From Mugil cephalus (Eukaryota; Chordata; Actinopteri; Mugiliformes; Mugilidae): 64,000 nucleotides of DNA. The DNA lies in assembly GCF_022458985.1 (NCBI RefSeq), contig NC_061771.1, positions 33,262,690-33,326,689 of the forward strand, read 5' to 3'. The notes beneath the pieces are model-generated. The model was not told the origin of the DNA and did not search any database. It was given only the letters and a program-made list of their open reading frames with translations. Below, in pieces: positions 1 to 12,379 of the stretch (the stretch's first letter is position 1; every line of letters starts with the position of its first letter). The translations under genes and the position numbers were made by a program.

Positions 1-443
1 TATATACAAAATAGTGCAAAGACGATATTATTTACAAAAATTTACAAGCTAAAGTTAAAATAGTAAAACTACAAAAATACTGAAAAACATACAACGCTAG
101 CAGGCGACTGTGCACGCTAAGCCGAAAACCAACATGGCAACCCTGAAACTGGTTTCATTAAATGTGTAGGTGAGTAAACACAAACCTAAGTACTGGACAA
201 ACTGCACTAATTAAACTTTGACAAAACATCAAACAGAAACTTTCTTGAGGAGGTGAGATGTTCTCCAGCGTCTCCAGGATTCATCATCTTTAACCTGGCG
301 CTCCCGACTGTGGTTCAGTAGGAGCAGGTTGTCCATGAACGAGAGACATAACGACGTGTCCTTCAGCGAAACACTAAAGTCTGAGCTGCTTCTAGTGCTT
401 GTCTCTGGTTTGAGGATGTGTTTGAATAAATGGATTTCACTGT
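1..443. other. Intergenic, nothing recognised
   Basis: AT-rich single-copy-looking sequence with no plausible exon, no long open frame and no simple repeat. It leads directly into the inverted-repeat element that begins near 444. Confidence 0.5.
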
Positions 444-1044
444 CACTCAGAGCGTTTACATGCAGAGATTAATGGAGCTTTGCTCTAAACTCTACTTTCT
501 GACTTTCAGTCCTTGTCCCAGTTTACATGCAGCGGAGAAAATCTAATAACTGTTCTCCTCCTCCACACTAGGGGGCGATATGTGTCTTTTCAGCGGGTTA
601 ATACCACGTTAATACGGCCCGATTTCTGGTTGATCTATTACGTGATATAATAAACTAGAGTCATTCATGCGTCAGACATTTAAACAACAACCAGACGGAT
701 AATAGAACATTTTTAATCTTGTACGTAATGTTCGTGCTACTTCTGGTGCAGGTAAGATCCGCGCTGTCCCTCAGACGGCTCCATTTCTCTTCTTCTTCTT
801 CTATGATCGGCTTCTTGGACGTTTTTGTTCCCGGGGTCACGCGCCAGCGCAGCGGTGGTGGAGCATGCGCACACGCATTATCCGATGAAAACTCTGATTC
901 AGTCGCATTATCTGTGTCTCAATCAGATGATGAGAACTCTGACTTTAATCAGAGTAACGTGTTTACATGCACTTAAGTTCTCCTGTTAGAGTCCGATTAA
1001 GGCGATAATTCGTTTTTTTCACGTGCATGTAAACACACTGATTG
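444..1044 (+). mobile_element. Non-autonomous inverted-repeat element, copy 1
   Basis: About 600 bp bounded by imperfect terminal inverted repeats: the left end reads CACTCAGAGCGTTTACATGC and the reverse complement of the right end reads CAATCAGTGTGTTTACATGC, differing at three positions. The motif TTTACATGCA also recurs inside the element (near 522 and 960). Two more copies lie in this window on the other strand (18722-19283 and 37556-37865). No transposase is encoded, so this is a MITE-like passenger. An open frame at 719-976 is partly shared by the copies but has no domain I recognise. No target-site duplication is obvious, so the superfamily is left open. The copy also carries a CTCF-like core at 566-579. 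Confidence 0.75.
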
Positions 1045-1459
1045 TGGAGAGCGCTGACACTTGACCATTTGTTGTACTCTCATTCCAAGTACAATTAATT
1101 CTGTCCTGCAAAAACATGAAAACATGTTTGACAGTTTTCACACTGCTCCGTTCTAGCTCTCATTTGGTTTCCCATCTTGTGGATTTAGCCTTCACAGGAC
1201 ATCCCACCACGCCCAGCCCTCCTGCAGCGTCACTGCTCTGCAGTCTCACCATATCATCCTCTCACACACCGCATCATAATTAGTACAGACTTCCCCAGAA
1301 ACGTGTACAGTTTATTTTCTGTCTTAATTCTTTATCAGATGCATCGATCCTGCAGCTCGTTGACTGATCTGGGGAGGCCGTCTGGAGAGCAGCGATAAGC
1401 CGCATGTGTGTGTTTCTCTCTTTCAATGCAGCTCTGCCAGTATTTCTACAGGGAGGAGG

Positions 1460-1490
<31 letters not shown>

Positions 1491-4400
1491 TGTGTGTGGT
1501 CAGGATTAGCACCTCATTAGCTTTGCAGACTCTGCCTTTTTTAACAAGGCTGACACCTTGATGCCTAACAGGCGAAAGACCAATAAACACTGGGAGAGAA
1601 GAACTGGTCGGACAGTTTGGGAGAGAATGAGTTTAATTCTTGTGCAGAAAGTGAAATAATATGCAGAGTTACTCAGAGTTCATCTGATCATCTGATGACC
1701 AGTAATTAATAAAATGTGATCAGATGACGTCCAAAGCTACATGTCTGTATTATTTGCTCTCTGAGTGTTCGATCTTGTTACTGACATATACCAATTTACC
1801 AAAGAGATTAAATATCAGTCAGTTTAAATCTCAAACATGGAAATAACTTTCCTGACAGGACTAAATGTCCACCAACGACGTACCAGTGAAAACTTTTCAT
1901 GAACGTAGTGACTTTCCTGAAACACTCTCCTCTACATTCCTGTAACTACAACCCCAGAACCATGAGTCTGTACAGACTGGATGAGCTGAGGACATGACCT
2001 GCAGCCAGGACCAGGACCTGCACCAGGTTCTCACAGTCTAGGAGGTGCAGCATGATCCTTTAATGACGAGAGCAAACAGCATCAGTAAATACAAAGCCAG
2101 ACTTTCTGGAGACGTGTTGTTTGCGTGTATTAGATGACTTGACTTTTAGAGGTGGTCAGAAAGTGACACACATGTGTTTGAGGAACTGATTATGAGAATA
2201 ATTCAGTAACAACTTACAGACATGAATGAGGATCATTGTTGTGATCCTCACAGGTACGAGGTGGGTTGGCCCACGTCGCACTCGGGTCGGCCAATCAGAA
2301 CTCTTCCCTGTTTTCTGGCTCATTTAAACAACCAACAAGAATGAAGCAGTTATGTTTTGAGCCCCTCCTCTTTCTGACTAAATTAAAGCAAGTATGTCCG
2401 TTAGGGCTACGCATGTCGCTGGGATAGATCAACTCAACAACTTGGTTCAGACCAACTCTGAAGCTTGAATCCTCTCTGCATCCAAAGGCTCCAGATGTAC
2501 AAATAAATGGGTTAAATACAGAGGACATTCTGTGAGACGGTAACTAACTAAATAGGACATAAATCTAATTAAGATATAATTTTCAAATGAAAGTGTTTAA
2601 TATGAGTTCAGTGTGTGTGACTCTGTCATTAAATAAAGTCTTATCGTGTTTTTAATTATGATGAGATCGTGCTGATACAGAAGGAGCCGGATCAGGGTCT
2701 TTATTTCCTTTATTACCAGACGTGTTTGGAAGCTTCCAGGGTTCAGTTATAAGAGGAGTTAAGCACAGGTGTCTAAAATAACCGAGGTCAGGGTATAGAT
2801 CAAGCAATAATAACTTAAGTGTTAGAGATACTGCTGCCTCTGGGCTCATGGCTGTGAAAGGGCTCCCATTAGGACTCTGTTAATGGCCCATTGTGTCCCC
2901 AAACAATTGGCACAAACAGAACATTAACATGGAAATAGTGAAATGTTCCTGGTTAGTCTTCTCTGCTGTCATTGTTCAGCAGAATGAGGATGGAGGTAAA
3001 ATGCTTTTAGATCCACCTGCGTGACGTGTGAAGGCCTCAGCAGCAGCTCTGCAGTGGACTGAATGTAGCGTTAAAGGTATTTTTATATCGTTGTCATCAG
3101 CCACATAAATATGCTCTTAATCCTGGAGCTCTTATCCATCAGAAGACAACTTTAAACTGTTTTAAATCAGAAGAGGTAAGAAGTGTTACGGATAAGAGTC
3201 TATGTTGGGAGTGAAGTTTTAAAGGACCATTCGTCCACCAAGAGGTAACTTGGGTAACTTCACTCCCACCCCACATTAAGACTGTTACGTCCCGGCTCGA
3301 GAGGCGCAACATAAAAGTGGAGACACATGGAGTTTCAAAAAATATTTTACAAGAGCTTCTGCAGTGGAAAAGTCATCCCGCGGGCCTCTTCAACAGACCT
3401 TTTAGTCAGTCTTCTCAGGTGTGGCTGATTAAGGTGATTAGGCACAGGCCGAACACACCTGTACAGCCAATGAAAATGCAGAGGGCGTAACAAAGACACA
3501 GAGGAGGAAACCTGTGTTTTCAGATTTAAACGTCGAGAAAGAGCTTGATGAGATGAAGAGATGTTTATATGTACTGGACACAGAATAGGAAGAATCAGGC
3601 ACAAACCAGGGGCTCAGACTGACACTAAGGAGGCATCAGTACGAGATCATGAAGTCTACGTCTATGACATCATGAAATTAGTTTGACCACTGTTTTTATT
3701 GTCAGTACAAGAAACTGATGTTGTTCTACCCCTGTCATTCAAAATGATGAAGATGACTGATGTTTATATTCTCATGTGTCCTACAACAGACCTGAGATCA
3801 CAGCCTCTCAGGTGGTTCATATGAGACCTTTATTTCATGCTTTTCTATATCTGAGGTTGTGGTTTTTCCAATATTTACTATTGTTGCCAGAAAGATTTTA
3901 TTAATTTCTCTGTATTTATATTTTATTCAGTGGAATTCAGTGTTTCTGTGAAGTACTGACTCAGTGCTCTGCAGCAGATAAATGTTTTGACACTGGGCAT
4001 GAAACTGATCGTGGAGCCTCTGGATTCTCTGGATCCTCTGGAGCCTCTGGAGCCTCTGGATTCTCTGGAGCCTCTGGATCCTCTGAATCCTCTGGATCCT
4101 CTGGAGCCTCTGGAGCCTCTGGATTCTCTGGAGCCTCTGGATCCTCTGGATCCTCTGGATTCTCTGGATCCTCTGGAGCCTCTGGAGCCTCTGGATCCGG
4201 CTACTGAGCCACACTGAGGAGCAGGATTAGGCCTGTTCATAGGCTTTACAGGGATTTAATCTTTAATCCAAAACCATGATATACACCACACCTTCATCCT
4301 AACGTTAGATAAAACACTTGAGTGTCAGAGGACACTCAAACAGAAGCTGTTTGTTTAACGTCCCCAGAGGCCGGCGGTGCTTTAATTGCCTGAATATAGA

Positions 4401-5865
4401 GCGGACACACAGATATGAGGCCTGCGAGGATCACCAGTGGTTTTTATCAACACACAGGAAACAGCTGAAGTCAGGATCATTTGTCAGAAGTAATTCTGAT
4501 TATTATTCTGATTAAGACTAATGTACACATCAAAAGTTAATTTAAGGCTCATCTAGAATTAGAAGCTATTTAATGTCACATTAATGGATGTTTTTTTCTT
4601 ATTTAATCTCATTGTGTTTGACTTGTGGTATATTTTTATTTTACTGACATTTCATTGTGAAATAGTTTGTCTAGAATCTGACATTGTTCCTCTGTAGACG
4701 AATACAGTGAGTTTTATTTTTGGTGGTTAAGCACGTCTCATTAAGTGTTGAGTTCCTTTATTAACCATCCATTAAAGTGAGTGCATGTCTTCATCCCTCA
4801 CACTTGAAAATGAATATTAAAGGCGTCGAACGTATCATAAGTTATATAGTTATATAGTCAGTCAGAGTGGTCTGTAATAATATCAGAATAGAATAATGTG
4901 CAAGATGCTTTGATAAATTTATCATGTTTAAGCTGTTTCCTTTCTTCACCCTCCTCCCACCTCTGACGCGTTTACAACAGTAACGATCACACAGTGAAAG
5001 CCTGAAAACACGGCAGAGCTAATGGAGACGGATGAGAAGTTAACGATGACTGGGTGGAGGGAGTGTTTCCTCGTCCAGAAGCAGCTCACTGAGTGGCTGC
5101 TAATTAGCTGCTTGATAGCATCAACAATGAGCGGCTGCAACAGGAGCTGGAGAAGGAGCGAGGTACGAGTCTTTAATGAGTCCCTGAACTCACCCTGAAA
5201 TGATGACCCCACAGAGGTGAAAAGAGGGGGGTTGCTCTGTTGGGGGGGTCACCATGAGTCTTGTTATGTTTCACACTAGATGTGCTCTACTTGTGTTGTT
5301 GCTGTAGCAGCTTGTGAAGAGTTGACTTGGTGAACTGAGCTTCTGAAGGCTGTGTGGAAACATCTGGACTGATTATCTGCACACTGAGGTCAGGTCCATG
5401 GCTGCGTCCCATAGGGGTCAAGTCCCGAACCAACGGCCCAGCAGATCATAATAGATCCGTCTGTTATTTAAGTAGAAGTTCATCTTCACCTGCACGTTAT
5501 CAGTATCTGTTTCAGTATTTACAGACTTGACAGTGTTTTAAAACATTAAAACATGTCAAATAATTTATTTTCAACGATGGTTTCTGGTTTTAGGCCATTA
5601 ATATAATGTTGATGAAGTGTCATTTTTTTTTTGGAGAACTTTAGTTTCAGGTTGTTATGTTGCTATGGAAACAAGATTGGTTAATAAAAACTTTTCATAT
5701 TTTTGTGCCCAAACTCCAAAATGTGTCTCACACCAGGTTTTCACAGCATATATATATATATACTTCACTCACTCTAATGCCTCGTGTTTTAACTGAGATC
5801 CTCTGTTAACAGAGGGCAACAAACAGCAGGGGGACAGACGTGGCGATGTCCACCGTGTTGCTTCT
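1045..5865. other. Intergenic, no gene seen
   Basis: No exon-like open frame with splice signals is recognisable on either strand. Contents are a (TG)n tract at about 1459-1498, a 9-bp minisatellite at 4013-4199 and a short (TA)n at about 5748-5762. The rest is AT-rich sequence without family resemblance. Small transcribed elements cannot be excluded. Confidence 0.45.
4013..4199. repeat. Minisatellite, 9-bp units
   Basis: About 20 tandem units alternate between CTCTGGAGC, CTCTGGATC and CTCTGGATT. The 9-bp period keeps frames open on both strands, which produces spurious Gly-Ser-Arg-rich and Leu-Asp-Pro-rich reading frames. These are not genes. Confidence 0.9.
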
Positions 5866-5869
5866 CATT

Positions 5870-6310
5870 TGTATTTGCAAATTCGCATCATTCCTGCTCC
5901 AAGATGGCGGCACAGCTTCAGATCCCGGCTCCAGAGCCTCATAGCAGCACAGCTTAGCAGAGTGACATCACTCCACTTCCTCCGCCATCATCAAAGCCTT
6001 TCATTGTCTCCACGTCCTCGCTCTGTCCTCTGGGACGAGGTTGGGGAGTTTCCCAGCTGCCTCTGTGCTGACGGCCGGGGGTTAATAGGTGTTCAACCCT
6101 CCCATTATCCAGGAGCGTTTGTGAATTACCAGCCGAGTGATGTTTACCACTGATATCATATATATGCTAATGTGGGCTCTTAATTGGAGGGGAGGGGCTG
6201 GAGGACGGGAGCCACGGGGCTGCAATCAAGTGTAAAATTGATTTGTGAGGGCAGATATTTGATGGGTGGAGGAGGCCAGAGCTGCAGGCGGGCGTCCGAC
6301 GCTACAACTT
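5870..6310. promoter_or_regulatory. Candidate regulatory tract, about 20 kb upstream of otx1
   Basis: A low-repeat, mixed-composition tract with homeodomain-type cores (CTTAATTGG near 6180) and a YY1-like motif CAAGATGGCGGC at 5900-5911. It differs in texture from the surrounding AT-rich, repeat-bearing DNA, as conserved non-coding elements around developmental genes usually do. This is inference from composition only; conservation was not tested. Confidence 0.3.
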
Positions 6311-6687
6311 GTTTCCAAGAAACATACCTGGTCTAAAGACCTGGATAAAAACAGGTACTGCATTAAAGAACGAATCGTCTCTCAGCCTCTAACATCTAAA
6401 CTTTAATAGTTAAATCAGCCCCTGGATCCTGAGGAAACCTTCAAACGATGACATAATCTTTAAACATTGAAAACAGAATGAATCATAAATTAAACATCAT
6501 AAGCTCAGTATGAAGTGAAGTATGTAATCTACTGAAAGATGTCCTATATTTATTCTGCATGTCCCATATAATCTAAATATAAACTAAATGTTGACTGTCT
6601 GAATCTAATTCAATAAATGCATCTTCTGAACGCAGCATATCACTAATGTATCCATGTTTTATATTAATTAAGCTTTAATTCAATTTA

Positions 6688-6810
<123 letters not shown>

Positions 6811-7079
6811 CACCACTTGTTGTTCTTGTATTTATGTTCAGTAAATGATGTTTGCAGAATAATTACGATGAACGGTTCAAAGAGGAAAAAAGAAAAAGAA
6901 AAGTAAATCCGTGTCCATAGTTGGTTTAATAATCGTTATAATTTATTATTATTTCAGTGTAAATAAGAGTGGAAGGACTTGAGCTCATCGTGGATTCATG
7001 AAGGCGGCAGGAAGCTCCTGTTTTAAGGAGGAAACATCCGTAGCTTCTCTGACGCCGTGAGAAGAGTTTCCTCAGTGAA

Positions 7080-7500
7080 ATGATGTGAAAACTTCTCCCG
7101 TGGATCAAGTCGCTCTGCAGACTCGACATGAAAATCACAGCCACGTTTTCCATTCGTCGAGGCCCAAGTCTTAAAGTGTGAATCAAGCACACTGAGACAA
7201 ATATGGTTTCCTTTGATAAGTTGAGTTTCTCTTGTGCTGCCAGCCGCCGCTCGCACATTGTGGCTCAAGCTGGCGGTTTTAAGCCGGCGTACGTGAGTCG
7301 CATGGCTAAACGTCTGCTGGCTTTGAAACAAACAGCCCGCCAACGCTTTAAGTATATTATCAGCCAAGTTCTTTTAGGAACGTATTGCTAAAGGAGCTTA
7401 CCATTTAATTAATGTAACTTCAGCGAGATTACACCCGGCCCAGGCTTGTAAGCAGAGGCAGAGTCTTATTGACCTCCTATGCAAGAGCTTAAAGACACAA
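7080..7500. promoter_or_regulatory. Candidate regulatory tract
   Basis: Low-repeat sequence with balanced composition and homeodomain-like cores (TTTAATTAATG near 7405). Open frames here overlap on both strands and lack splice logic or family resemblance, so I read the tract as non-coding. Assignment as an otx1 enhancer is inference. Confidence 0.3.
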
Positions 7501-8016
7501 GAATGGCGTTTTTACTTAACTTTGATGGGATAACTTGTATAATCTTTCACAGGAATGGGAGGAATAAAGTGTTTTAAACATAATACCCTTCCTAACGCTG
7601 AGTGGGCCTGTGTGACACTCAAGTGGTGCACGGTGAAAAAGAAACTTTGTTATTTCACCAACCTTGACTTTTGAAAGTCGACAGTAAGAAGAGAAGAAGA
7701 AATATACGAGGGCTGCTTTTAGACACGGGAATGAAACTTCCACCAGGGCTGAATGAAAAAAGAATTAGATAAAATAAAACTACACATAAAATGTTCTTCA
7801 TTCTGCTGAAAAACCATTAGAAATAATGGATATATGTGAAAATACGTGAGACAAAGAGACGTCAGCACCAAGTCATTTAACCTTAAAGTTAAATCGCACA
7901 CGGTCGAAGCTGAGAATGAAAATAAATAAGTGCTCTTCCTATTCCATGTTATCGTGCTCTGTTGAGGCCGTATACGTCCCAGATGTCACTGACCCTCCTC
8001 CAACACCCTTTCTTCC

Positions 8017-8037
8017 TTTTTTTTTTTTTTTTTTTTT
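8017..8037. repeat. Poly(T) tract
   Basis: An uninterrupted run of about 21 T, followed by CAG. It resembles a splice acceptor but no exon is recognisable behind it. Confidence 0.9.
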
Positions 8038-8179
8038 CAGTATCGCCCTTTCAAACATTCTTTAACAGTGGGATAAAGGGACGGGAGGGATTGGGGAGAT
8101 TAGGCTACGGGATCCTCCAGGCATTGTCTGACAATCTGCAGATAAAAAAAGAAGCATTGGGTTTTGATTTGGTTAGAAA

Positions 8180-8250
8180 GGGGGTGGGAAGGCACGGAGG
8201 GGGGAGTAGGGGGGAGGGGGGAGGGGAGAGGGGGGAGGAGGGGGTGGAGC
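8180..8250 (+). repeat. G-rich tract with G-quadruplex potential
   Basis: Nearly pure purine with many runs of four to six G separated by one or two A, so at least four G-runs fall within a short span. Frames reading Gly/Glu/Arg through it are composition artefacts. Confidence 0.75.
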
Positions 8251-8631
8251 CAGCAGACTGAGGGCCAGGTGGTGGTGTTGCCACTATTTTCGTCTTGTGT
8301 GTTGAAAGGTTATTTTAATGTGTCTGGGGAGGAACTGATCATTAGCTTTTATTCATCAGTCTAATAATTAAAATGGAGACTTTGAGTGTAAATGTTGGTC
8401 TCTGGTCATGAGCTTAGTTTATCTGAGCATGAGGCCGGCAGCTTCCCTAAAGTTCACCTAGACAAATAAAGACGACTGAAGGGAACTAAAGAGAATCCTG
8501 GAACCATTACTGTTATTTCACTCATTTAATCTGAGTGACATGTTGATCTGACTCATTTATCTCTTTATCTTCTACACCTTCATAAATATAGAGATATTCT
8601 TTCTGTAAAGTCCTGGAGGTCAGTGTGTGTC

Positions 8632-8850
8632 TCTAGTTTAGACTCTAGACTCTAGTTTAGACTCTAGTTTAGACTTTAGACTCTAGTTTAGACTCTAGTT
8701 TAGACTTTAGACTCTAATTTACATTCTAGTTTAGACTCTAGACTCTAGTTTAGACTCTCCCTTAGACTCTAGACTCTAGTTTAGACTCTATTTTAGACAT
8801 TAGTTTAGACTCTAATTTAGACTTTAGGTTAGACTCTAGGTTAGACTCTC
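8632..8850. repeat. Degenerate minisatellite, GACTCTAGTTTA units
   Basis: Repeated variants of TTTAGACTCTAG with substitutions (TTTAGACTTTAG, TTTAGACATTAG, GTTAGACTCTAG). Frequent TAG in the units blocks any reading frame. Confidence 0.85.
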
Positions 8851-8959
8851 GTTAGCTGGGGTTCTAGATGTGCTCAGAGATATTTTCCTGTTGAAACAGT
8901 TTTCAGTGTCAAACTAAAACCTTCATTGTTCAGGTGTAAACGCTGAGGAAAAGTAACCT

Positions 8960-9870
8960 GAGTGGTTTTGTTGCTTTTCTTTCGCGTTGTGCCGGATCAG
9001 CAGGTGGTTATCAGCTGTTTGCCAGCAGCCTGTTACAGTTTCCATTCAGATGCTCATATCAGTTAATTAGGCTGAATCTCTCCCAATAATCTGCCTCCAT
9101 TCACATGCAAAAGCTGCCGTGTCTTCACTTGAGTAGTTGTTATTTCCTTTTGTCTTTAATGTCAGGAATCTGCTGTCTGCATGAAGAGGCACAAGGAACT
9201 GTTCTCATGTGCTTTACTTCTCCACTGGTTTTTAATATCTGCTCTGGTTCTGGTTTAAAATGAAAAGGAAACGATTGGTCATCTTCTTTGTAATTATACA
9301 CGTTTACTTTGAGAGTTTCCTACTTTACCTCTGAAATGAATTAAAATTTGTCCAAATGACCAGAGAATAAGAAAAGACGTGTTCTTTTATTTTGAAATTC
9401 AGCTAAGATATTTTCCTTGTTTTCTTCCTGAACAGAACAGGAAGTATTCACCATTTAAATGTTTATTTTCATTGCATTTCTAATTAATAGGATGATTGTG
9501 CTGAGCTGGAATCCTGCGCCTCAGACACCTCCTGCCTTAATGGAGTCGGCTCAGCCATTAACTGAGCAGATTGATTCATTACGCTAATGTGAGTCTAACC
9601 CTGTTGGCCCTGTTGAAATGCGTGCAATATGACACTCCTCAAATTTGTTCTAACACATGCCCCGGGGAGCCAAACAGAGCCGCTGCTAATGGGGGAGGTG
9701 GAGCCAATTATGCAGAGAGGAGCCGACTGTCAACAGATATTAGGACGATATCTGCTCCGTGTGCCATCAGCCGGCCTCCTCCAGCTCCTCCTCACGCTGG
9801 CAGCAAACCAGCGACGGGAGGGGGGCATGTAGAAACCCTCCCCACCGGCCCATTTAGTCAACACGTCCTA
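8960..9870. promoter_or_regulatory. Candidate regulatory tracts (two blocks)
   Basis: Two low-repeat blocks, about 8960-9130 and 9480-9870. The first has a homeodomain core (GTTAATTAGG near 9063) and an E-box (CAGCTG). The second is GC-richer, with CCAATTATGC near 9705. A 153-codon open frame across the second block (9571-10032) shows no domain, overlaps a second frame and ends in repeat-like sequence, so I do not call a gene. Conservation not tested. Confidence 0.35.
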
Positions 9871-10029
9871 TTAAGAACTTTTCTTCAGGTCAGAGAACAC
9901 AATCATCATCATGCTTATTTGTATTTGAAGCAACGAAAAGCTTCGAGAAACTGCATGAAGACAAACGTTTCAGGATCATATGTCAGAACTTCCAGAAACT
10001 GGTTTCTAATCAGAGCACACACACAGGAA

Positions 10030-10398
10030 TGAGGCAGGTGTAACATGTTCAAACCCATGGATCCTTTTATGTTTAGTATCATTTAAACCTGGTCAAACCT
10101 ACTGTATTATTATATCATCGCTCTGTGTTGTGTTCATGGTCATCACCAATTAAAAGTGTGGGATTCTTTAAAGAAAAGACCAATAAGATGCAGACTTTAG
10201 AAAAACAGACATGATTAAAACAACACGACAACATGACTTTCTAAGCTGAAAACAAGAACACATCAGCGTTTGTGCAGTTCCAGAGAGTTCAGTCTGGTCT
10301 GTGACTAGTCACCACAACTGTGTCTCCCTAGAATTATATATATATAGATATATATCTATATCTATATATATATATGAAAAGGAAACGGGGCATGTGTT

Positions 10399-10457
<59 letters not shown>

Positions 10458-12370
10458 TTGGTAAATATTTAGAGGGGTTGAACATAAAAACTGCTGTTGA
10501 AATATGTTTGATCCTAGTTTAGTTGGATGTGTTTTGTCTCATGTCCCTGAGTCTGATGTGTTTTAGATAGAAACATTTTGATAGAAATAGGTTATTGTTG
10601 TTCATAATTCAGTGTCTTGTTGTCTTGGTAGCTTGTGGAGAGATCCTTTTTGACAGAGTCATATCCTGCTGTGAGTTCTCACGTCTCCTCTGCTGTGAAT
10701 CAGGGAATGAAATTGCATTTGTATTGTAAATAATTTGTAAAATGAAAAATAAATGAAACAAAGCATCTGAAAGGCTCTTTGAAAAGGTCAGTGAGCAGAA
10801 AGTAGAGATGCATCTGAGTCGGTCATAAATGAGACTGTGATGAAATGAGTGGATGTTGAGGTTGCAGGGCGGCACCAGAGGCTCCATCCCACCAGGCCAG
10901 GCTGTCGGCTTATTTAAGAGGTCGGCCGTGAATTAAAAGACATGTTGAACAGTGATGGAGATGAAGCACCGTTGTGTTTTTGTGGCCCGTCTCATCGCCT
11001 CATGCCTGCGTGTTGGTGTTAGTTCTGAACCAGCGTGGAGCAGAGTATCCAGGTATCAGGCTGCAGGGAGATCTGAACCCATCACCACAGAGACCTGGTT
11101 GATACGGCTCAGTCCTGAGGAGAGGAGCTGGTATTAAGTGCGGACTGATGTTTAAATGTCCCTATCTACTATCTGCGGCTCTGCTGACGTCCACAGGAGA
11201 GGGAAGCAGCGTCTGTGGTGGGTGGAGATAAGGTCTGTGCTGGTGGATGTGTGGATGTGGGGGTGGGTGGTCTTTATTTACCTGTAGCTGAAGGGACTTT
11301 CAGCTCCCTGCAGGCTGCCGCTTTACATTGTGTCCCCCCACTGGTCCGTCAACACTCATCCCAAACACTGGCCTCTGAATGGGCTGAGGCCGTGTGGTCA
11401 TGTGCTCCTCGTGCTGCTCTCACACAAACAAAGCATCAGAATACGACACGATGACTTGATTCTTGACAGTAGCGTGTTGGCTACGTGCTAAACAGCCACG
11501 GATGTTCACCCACTGACATCTTTAACCGGCTCTAATGGAACAGGAAGGAAAGGTGAATCTGACGCTGACCGTCTCTAGCAGCACATGTTCAGGTGTAGTG
11601 AGTGTTTCTGTGCAGCAGCAGGGTGGTGTGCTGCAGTATGCTGATGATGTACTGTATTATACATGTTTGAGTTAAGATGTTGGTTCAGAAGTCAACAACC
11701 CTCACTGACGTCTTCTCCACATTTATTAACGTCTACTCCAACACCTCAGCTGACAACTCACCAACACACCAGCACACAGGCACCACTGCACCAGGGAGGG
11801 TGTAAACCAAGCTTAACTCCATGTGTTTGTGACAGCTCACAACCTCCAAGGCTCAACTATGCATTTACATCATGAGGCCAAAAGCATCTTGGATCTGGGC
11901 CGGGACCTGGCCTGTATCTGCTGTAATGTTATTTATATTTAATATAAATCAATATTTATTTAGATTTATATTAAAATCAAATCAGATGTAATATATTAAA
12001 TCAACCAACCTGTGTACGACCGGGATGGAAGCGAATGCACATGGACGTTTACTGCTTCACACAGTAGGACCCATAGTTAACATCACGAATGACTCTCTCA
12101 GCTGACTGTGAATCATCAGGTTAGCATTTATTTTTCTTATCATTAATTATTCGTATGGACTTCATGTTGACGTGAGAGGCAGTTGGGTGAATGAGTGAAT
12201 GTAAATTGTAGAGTGTAGCAGGTGAACGGCTGCAGCAGGTGAGCCCTCGTGTCAGAGGCTCCGCCCTCGTCCAAAAGCCCATTTTGGACCTCCTGCTCTG
12301 TTTGTTCATTTGTGTGAAGGGTTTAAAGTCAGTGTCCATATTGTGGTACATCTGGTGTTGTCGCTAGCTT
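10030..12370. other. Intergenic, no gene seen
   Basis: No recognisable exon. Contains interrupted TA/TATC-like tracts at about 10336-10375 and a long (TA)n at 10404-10456. The remainder is ordinary AT-rich sequence. Confidence 0.45.
10404..10456. repeat. (TA)n microsatellite
   Basis: About 26 perfect TA dinucleotides, self-complementary and prone to cruciform extrusion. A shorter interrupted relative lies just upstream at 10336-10375. Confidence 0.95.
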
Positions 12371-12379
12371 AGCGCTGCG

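Noticed and set aside
8017-8100. Poly(T)-CAG as a splice acceptor of an upstream gene
   Set aside because: No exon-like frame with a donor follows; a plain T-run gives the appearance.
9571-10032. A 153-codon open frame
   Set aside because: No recognisable domain, overlapping alternative frames, no splice or promoter context; the tract looks like non-coding low-repeat DNA.
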